In this document: piece by piece, positions 56,942 through 64,000 of the stretch
Numbering within the stretch: position 1 is the stretch's first letter
Layout: each line of letters opens with the position of its first letter
Assembly (NCBI GenBank): GCA_027563935.2
Contig: CM050448.1
Coordinates: forward strand, 119,095,493 to 119,159,492
Direction of reading: 5' to 3'
DNA from: Costus lasius
Lineage: Eukaryota > Streptophyta > Magnoliopsida > Zingiberales > Costaceae
DNA length: 64,000 nt
Made by a program: the position numbers and the translations under genes
Notes under the pieces: model-generated
What the model was told of the DNA's origin: nothing
Seen by the model: the letters and a program-made list of their open reading frames with translations, nothing else
Database searches by the model: none

Positions 56942-57215
56942 CAGGGTCTGTGCACCCGCCTGGCTTACGGCTCGCAACTCGGCTGTAGCCGAATCCGGCG
57001 CAGTCGAACGGCATTTCCTCTGCGCCCACAAGAGCGCCGCCGTTCCCGTGGCCCGTTCGCTGCGTCCCCCTCCACGTGCCAATCGGGTGTTGACAAGTAT
57101 CTCCGCATGGCGTGTGCGGGCGAAACTCCTCGCGCGTGCGCGGGCCAGCCGCCAACGTCGTTGCTCCGTTTGCCGATCCCTACGCGTCGCGCCCACGTGC
57201 GGCACGACGGCTGAA
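56942..57215. other. GC-rich fragment of unknown origin beside the array
   Basis: About 270 bp of high-GC DNA ending abruptly in AT-rich sequence. Open frames on both strands match nothing I know. Possibly another transposon fragment. Confidence 0.4.
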
Positions 57216-60044
57216 TTTTTTTAAAGATGTTCAATAAAACTAGAAAACTGTAGCTTCTGTTAATTGTTGAACGGATTATATAAGTAACGTGTAAAAATTT
57301 TACTAAAAAATTTAAATCTTATATATATATAATTAATTATATATTCTACAAATAATATATAAAAATTAATAATCTATATAAATAAATATTTTTATAAATT
57401 AATAAATTTATAGATTAATATTTTTGAAGAATGATAATTTTATAAATTAATAATTTTATAAATAACTAATATTAAATACATATTAAGGCACGAATCAGAA
57501 ATCACATAAACACCCCTAATAGGATAGATCATATATCACATAAATACATATTAAGACACGAATCCTAAAGCATGGATAAGTTGCTAAATTTAATAGATTT
57601 TAATTGAATTTCATAAAATTTGACTTAATTTTTATAAACTTAGATTAATTTTATAAAATATTGACTAAATTTCTTGATTAAAATATATGAAATTTGAGTC
57701 TAATTCTATAATTTTTTTATCAAACTTTATGAAATTTCAACCATTAGTGTGATTCACGGTGAAATCAGTTATAGTAAGATGTGTTTTTTTGTTGATACAT
57801 GGACCTGCCTAGGCAGGGTCCATAGCTAGGATTTTTTTTTTCCCACACGACGCTCCTCGTTAATGCAGATTGCCGACCCACGCTGCTCCTCCGAGGATGC
57901 TGCCAAGAGATCTAGCAATAGATGCGATGGCGGCAGTGTCAGAAGTCATGTGGCCTCCTTAGATTTTGCACGTATATAGTTTCTTATGTGTTAGTGGATG
58001 TGGAACGGGACGAGATTGGGGTGTGTTTCTAGGAAGTGGGTCTTCTTACAAATTTTAAAAAATCTAGGATGTTAATATTCAATTACATGCACAACGGCTC
58101 GTGTCCTTTTGAATTAAAACAGCTTATTCTAATCCAATGGTTTAAAAGATTGGACAACCTTAAAAATTTTTAAGGGGCCGGTCTCCCTTAAAAAAAACTT
58201 CCGGGGGATTGGATCTCAGCATCATTAACAAGTTAGGGAACAAAAGGCCAGGAATTAAATAAGAGGAAGGTCAGGAGAGGAAGCGACCATGCATGCATAA
58301 AAAAATTCATTTGCCCACCTTGTCTTAACCTTTCCTAGGTTTTTTATTGGGCCACCTTGTCCTCTTCCCTGTAGCATGGAGCTCATTGTCTGAACATCAT
58401 TGATTGTGTTCAGCTAACAAACAGAAGCGCTAGGAGTTCTATTACTTAATTTTGTTGAAGGATTGTAGTGAGTTATGAATAATTAGATAAAGGGTTGTAG
58501 TTAACAGGAAGCAGACTAGCAGGCCTGTATCGCATGGTCCAGTCATTAAAAAATGAGAGAGAAGGTAGGTCCTATGAATTGAATTGGCTTAAGTAGACTA
58601 CTCTCATCAAATTTATAGTATGTTATACCCTGGTATGGTTTTGATCCATTGGTCAGCACTCTAAGCTATATTTAAAATGTTGGAGATCCACACTTTAGAG
58701 TTTACTTTTACACATGACACTGCCTTTTGGCATGCAGAATTTGATGGAATCAGATTCTTAAATGCACTTTGTTCTCCACTTGGAGAACATTGGGTGCCAA
58801 AAGCAGCATTCAGCAGCAAGGAGCCAAGGAAAGCAATAGCCTGAACGATTAAGATGCATTCATATATAAACAACGAGTCTGTGTGTTTAATTGTTCATGG
58901 CAGCTGACACTATTTAATGATTCCAGTACTAGTTTAAGATTTACTGAAAAAAATTAATTATATATGCATTCACCTTCCTGAAGTTAAGAGCTTAAATGCT
59001 CAATGATTGAGGCAGCTCATACATCCATTCATGACCATCAGGTTGATGCTTCATGTGTAACGTCCTCTAGTCTCATCACTACATTTTCTACATCAAATGG
59101 CGAAAGAAATCAGTAGATTGGATTGGCTTCAAGTGGCGGCAGCAGCAGCAGCAGCACCTCTTGTTAGACTTTTTGGTTCTAGTTTCACTGCTGACGACAC
59201 ATTCCAGCCTGTTGGATCTCTAATAATTTTCAATATATACATACATACACATGGTCCCTGCAAACAATGAGTTTATCAGAGCATAGCTTGCTTAGAGTCA
59301 TATATATGCAGAGAAAAATTCATAAGCAAGATCATCGCTTAGGAATCGTTTAGGATGTATAAATGCAATGTTGGTGTGACTTTTACTCTAAGATTCGTAC
59401 TTTCAAAGAGATCGAAGGCCCTGACTGATCATGCCTATGAATTTTTCTCATATATGCAAACTCTAAAATCAATGAGTTACGTTGGACGATTATGTAGCTA
59501 TCAAGTGCGCACACTATATGTTAGATATGGACGGCACACAGCAAGCTGTGTTTCTAGTCGTACATGTGCAGCCATGCGGGTCACTATAAGACAGCACTTG
59601 GAAGCAAGCAATAAACTCTTGGTGTTGACCCATGCCCCAAAAAATAGATTGGAGAAGGTTTTCCAGCCACAATCTGAAGTTCTTGAGTGTTGTTACAATC
59701 TTATGCTTTTACACTTTTAGTTCACTTTTGACTTTGGTTCATAAATGTAGATTAGATAATGATCAAATGGCGTTAAATCTTATTATAGTAGGATCTGTTT
59801 TCACACAAAACAAGCCACAGGTTGAGGCAACTCTAAGTTACAACAACAGCAGAAATTGGTAGAATTAAACGAGAAAAAAAGGAAAAAGACCATTGGAGTA
59901 TACCAACTACAAATCTGAACTTTATTATATAAATTGTAAGTTTACACAGCAAGAAATATTACAGTTCCTAGTTGTTACATGATTGAACTGATCAAAACCA
60001 AGGGAAAATAATCTAAGAATCAAATAGGAAATCTGCACACCAAC
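57216..60044. other. AT-rich intergenic DNA
   Basis: No supported gene. A near-palindrome GGACCTGCCTAGGCAGGGTCC lies near 57802. 59880-60044 is probably the 3' UTR of the PDCD2-domain gene. Confidence 0.45.
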
Positions 60045-63000
60045 CTAATCATACTGAATAACGATAGCCTCCTCAGTAACTTCCCAATTACAGCTTGCCC
60101 GTGCTTCTTTAGACGAACAACAGCTCTACAACAAAAAAGGTTGGTTCAGTTTGGCGTTTAAATTGGAAACATTGGAGCAGCACATTAATTATGACAAAAC
60201 GGCTAGCTAATTCAGAAAGACTATTCACAGAAAATATCAGATCTAAAATTTGTATCAGCATGCATCCCTGTGGTCCTTAACTCTTATCCTTGTCTGTTTG
60301 AGACTTGAGTGAGTGGGAAAAGAAGCCAAAACTTTTAGTTTTTGACAGATAGCTAAATACAATTTGTGTGAAATTAGAGCCTAGGTGTATTTTAATCAGC
60401 AACTTTAATAATTATCCACTTTAGAAAAATACCCTCCATCTGGCTATAGTGTATAGATGGTTCAACTAGACAAGCCATAGAAACAAGGATTTCTAGTACT
60501 CCAGATTCTTGGAGCTTACTAAAATTATAGTCCTTTAAGAAATTTAATTACACAAACGGATCAGAGGTGATTGCTAGCCCTTTCACCTAATATGCTATAG
60601 CCACTTCGTCAGCATTCATTTTCAACATCATGGAGTCTCAAGGCAATTGTTCTGTTACTTGAAGTAATCAGTAATTAAGAACTAGTTAATATATGTACAA
60701 TTTTTGCTTAAATATTATAAAATCTAAAAAAGGTCTCACAATAGATCATCATTTGTTTCTTCTTCATAATTATATAATAACACCTCTCACAAATGAACTT
60801 GATAGGGTGGTGCCATTATGGATAACTCGAGCATGAGATTGATATCAATAGAATGTGTCAATTTCGGATTATCCTTCTTTTTTTTTTTTTTTAAGATATG
60901 TGAAAAGGGGCCCTATGGGTACCCGTTTAACTAAATGGGATGAGTTAAATATATATAACCCGTGTCAGGTTGAGATTTAATATCTTGGAAACCCGAACTG
61001 GTTTCGAGTTATAAGTCTTATGACTTAGCTGTTGGTTGTTACAGTGTTGCCCTAGGCCTCTAAGTGAGACTCTGCACTGCACAAAGCCACGACCCACGAA
61101 CCCTTACCCTCTCGGGTCTTAAGCTCCTGAGTCCCAACTGGCTGACTTCAAGAACCCTAGCCAATCGCTACCTCGCCATCTGCTCCAGGCAACCAGCAAT
61201 AATGTGTTTTGAATGATTCAATTATCAACTCGTTAAAGTAATCTATGTGATCATTTATATATAGTCAAATTATATACCTTGGTTGAGTAATCTATTATAG
61301 TGAAGTGGTCTAGCTAGCTGTCATCAAATAGCTTATCCCTATTTGGTTGGCTAAAGTAATTGACATCTAAAATAACATCTTGCGTAGTTTCTTAAAAAAT
61401 TACTAGAGAAAAATGATGATCTCACCATGATATTATTTTGGGATATGTGCTATATGTGATGATCACCCTTCTCCTTTCTCCCGTATCCGTGTTCTCTTCT
61501 CTGTCCCAATGTTTTTGTGGCCAATTAAATTCCACAATTTTGGTCAAGACCGCTCTTCTGGTTTAACTAGTATATTTCTCTTTGACTTTCTAAACATAAG
61601 AGACTGAGGTCCACCATACCAGAATGGGTGCTTGGTTCGGTTACATGAATCATTTTCTTTTTTAAAATCCCAAAGTCATTTTTATCGGTTTATAAATCGA
61701 TATAACTAATCATCAGTTTCTCTCTTAATATATTATAACATTATAACATGTATATATAATAAAAATATATTATAAATCAATTTTAAATTAACTTATTGAT
61801 ATTTTTAGGTTTATAATTAAGCTAGTCCAAGCCAATCTCGCCTCCGGCTCCACGCTCACTGGCATACGAGCAGCTTGGCTGCCTTCCAGCCGCCGACGTG
61901 GATGAGCCCACGGTCGAGTGGCTGGCTTAGTCCATGGTCGAGTGGGTGAGTCCGGCTCCTTGACATGGGACGTCTAGCTACTCCCCTCTGTTCCTTCCGG
62001 CACGTGAGAGAGTCCGGTTATTGTTCCAGACCATGTCCGACTCGGTCAATTACGGATGGGTCCCTTTGGGTTCGGGTGAACCTAGTTCGACTCGACGACA
62101 CCGATCTTCGGTGAATCGGTCGCGTTGCTTGCCGGGCGAGCTCTCCTCCGCCTATGTGCGGAGTTTTCCCTCTCCCTTCTCTGCTCGCCTGCGCACGAGC
62201 CCTAGTTTCGGGCGTCCTCACCCCGTTGCCTGCATGCGATGATAGAATCGCCGAGGTTGTCACCTGTGAGTGACGTTGGTGCGACGTCGACCTCCCCTCC
62301 GATTTTGTCTGCGGCCAACACGTCCCTGACCAGCAACTACCTCCTCTCCAACGTCAAGAAGTGTTGTCTCCCTCTTGGCCGTCGTTCGGGTAGTGAGTGA
62401 AAATACAGGTACTCGACCCATTGCCACTCCTACCCATGGCTCCTATTATGACCCATATAGAGGAAAAACAAGCATATTAACTTGATGAATTTGAAATAAT
62501 ATGACACTCAGTTCAAGTCATGGAAATAAGGTTGTTATACCTTATATATCATTCCACTTCTCTTGTGGGACTAAAATAGTGTAGAAATATCCACTAGTTA
62601 GGGCTTGACGCTCTTGTGAAAGCAATGCTTACTATTCGCAATATATGAGAACAATTCAATACCAACTCCACTATCTACGGTATTCACCAAATCTAGAGCT
62701 AGGTCTACTCTAATTCCATTTGTTTTGATTTGAAAAATGAAATAACTAACCCATTATCATAATGAGCCTAAAACAACACAACCAATTGAAAATGTATAAA
62801 TCCAAATTAATGCTTGTAGAGTCAATAGTCATTGCATGTTAATTTAATTCTCTTTTCCACTTCCAATGTTGGACTAAATCAAGATATCACAATCTACTAA
62901 TCACACTAAATCAGGGTATCACAAATGACAGTAGTGGCCAGGAGGCCCAGGACCACTAGGATTTGCTAGGTTCTAAAGTTACAAGATGTGCCCACTGATT

Positions 63001-63500
63001 CTCTTGTAATAAAACCTGGAATTAATCATTTCCATTCTAATTTTTGTCACAATTCAATAAATTGAATAGTACAATTTTGAAGTTGTAACAACAAATATTC
63101 AGATTTTTAATTACTAATTGGTATCATATGTAAATGGGGAAAAAAAGCAACACCCTAGAAGTTCTTAGCGCACGGAGCCAGCATACAGGCAATCGTGATG
63201 GAAGCATAAAACTTCATAGACAAATATATTGAAAAAATAACTATATTTTTGGTTCAACTGCCTTTAAAAGGAAATTTTAATTTGCAAGTACTTACCCTGG
63301 TGCAAGTATACACGATCAAAGTTAACCAACTCCAGCCATCTGCAGAACAAGCTATTGAACCATCATTAGCTTGCTGCAGAAAATATAGAAGGGGTGACAT
63401 CAGCTGCATCTCATATATACGTGATGAGCCGCAATTCTTGCACTCGTCAGGTTTCGTAAGACTAGTTGTCGCCAGAAGAGGACTACCCCCATAAGAGTAT
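60045..63500 (-). CDS. PDCD2 C-terminal-domain protein (At5g64830-like), last two exons
   Basis: Two minus-strand exons, 63500-63296 (68 codons plus one base) and 60125-60045 (26 codons and stop), separated by a 3.2-kb intron with AGG/GTAAGT donor and TGTAG acceptor. Phases agree. The first encodes YSYGGSPLLATTSL, then ECKNCGSSRIYEMQLMSPLL and WSWLTLIVYTC; the second encodes WEVTEEAIVIQYD and stops. These are the zinc-binding CxxC, the (Y/F)E-Q-(L/V)-(M/L)P-LL and VYTC motifs of the PDCD2_C domain, in the plant PDCD2-like branch. Animal PDCD2 is a ribosomal-protein chaperone; for this branch the role is inferred. The N-terminal exons lie beyond 64000. The intron contains transposon-like debris. 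Confidence 0.88.
60880..62420. other. Unassigned insertions in the PDCD2-gene intron
   Basis: A T-run at about 60878-60895 is followed by about 300 bp of mixed composition, and 61840-62400 is a GC-rich block unlike the AT-rich intron around it. Neither shows a protein domain or clear termini, so they are probably transposon debris. Confidence 0.35.
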
Positions 63501-64000
63501 CTTTACAAAAGAGGCCACAGAAGATCAGCAAAAGTATCAGCATAATTGCCAAGAAAATCTAATAGGACATATGCAATAGCAGCACACATTAAGAGAGATG
63601 CGCAGCAAGCTCGTAGAATTACCAAGATACCAAAAATCCTTTTCATTGAAAGTAATTTTTCAGGCCTTTTCTAGTCAAGGTAGGTCCTTAAAAATGACCC
63701 TACGCATGCCCCCTGCACCATGGTACTTCTGCTAGGGCCCTCTTGCACCACCCGATTGTGTGTGCCATGTGTTGGAGGTTATCAGATGCATGTGCCCATG
63801 CAATCACACGCATGTGCTTTGATCCTCATGTGCATGAGTGCAGCACACATCAGACAGCACAGGTAGACCCCTATAGAAGTGTCGTGGTATATAGAGGCAT
63901 GCCTAGGATTCTGACTCCTTGATGGCTTATTTAGAAAGTTCCAGATGCACAATTATTAACTTTAATATATTCAATGATATAAGTTTTTCTCTCTTTTTTT
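63501..64000 (-). other. Intron or upstream part of the PDCD2-domain gene
   Basis: No further exon of the gene recognised before the window ends; a few CATGTGC/GCATGTG words near 63770-63840. Confidence 0.4.

Noticed and set aside
58661..59862. Frames of 70-121 residues between the LTR array and the PDCD2-domain gene
   Set aside because: No homology recognised, AT-rich surroundings, no splice or codon support.

Overview
This window is nuclear DNA from a flowering plant. The evidence is multi-exon genes with GT-AG introns, plant-specific families (ABCB19-type transporter, HD-Zip I, Golgi tyrosylprotein sulfotransferase, plant sphingoid-base C4-hydroxylase) and many LTR retroelements with 5-bp target-site duplications. 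The very GC-rich last exon of the ABCB gene next to AT-rich introns suggests a monocot, but the species cannot be named from sequence alone. No bacterial operon, phage or CRISPR locus is present.

Layout. 1-7002: 3' part of a tyrosylprotein sulfotransferase gene (+), with the N-terminal exons cut off by the window edge. 7.0-14.5 kb: a repeat-rich gap with a decayed LINE (reverse transcriptase tail plus RNase H), a broken F-box/kelch gene (-), three clusters of TATACGA-type AT-rich minisatellite (one built as a large inverted repeat) and a 2.1-kb solo LTR with a perfect GTACC duplication. 14535-17058: a complete, apparently young, non-coding LTR element (LTR-PBS-spacer-PPT-LTR, TSD CTTGG). Its 3' LTR ends 158 bp before the start codon of a complete ABCB19-type auxin transporter gene (17217-24149, 10 exons, 1252 codons). 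25.3-26.6 kb: intronless glutaredoxin-like gene (-). 29293-32725: a 3.4-kb solo LTR with TSD TCTGA and five 76-bp repeats. 33.9-36.1 kb: an LTR-like fragment and a CTCGCC-rich repeat block with inverted ends. 36.5-37.6 kb: HD-Zip I transcription factor (+). 40.1-43.3 kb: sphinganine C4-hydroxylase (-). 44.7-46.6 kb: a protein with 11 Cys/His-Gly repeats of the WRKY19-like family (-). 50325-56936: a tandem array of four LTRs and three internal regions of the same family as the 14.5-kb element, but on the minus strand. 60.0-63.5 kb: the last two coding exons of a PDCD2 C-terminal-domain gene (-).

The genes are unrelated single-copy housekeeping or regulatory genes separated by transposon-rich gaps; they do not form a pathway. 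The most unusual feature is in the internal region of the non-coding LTR family, just after the primer-binding site. There, about 12 short units (15306-15618) share a GATGCC linker, and each unit's two arms can pair. The arm sequences differ between units but change together, so pairing is kept. All three minus-strand copies carry a shorter version of the module, and related hairpins occur in the transcribed part of the LTR. I read this as a chain of RNA hairpins, possibly a packaging or dimerisation signal of a non-autonomous retroelement.
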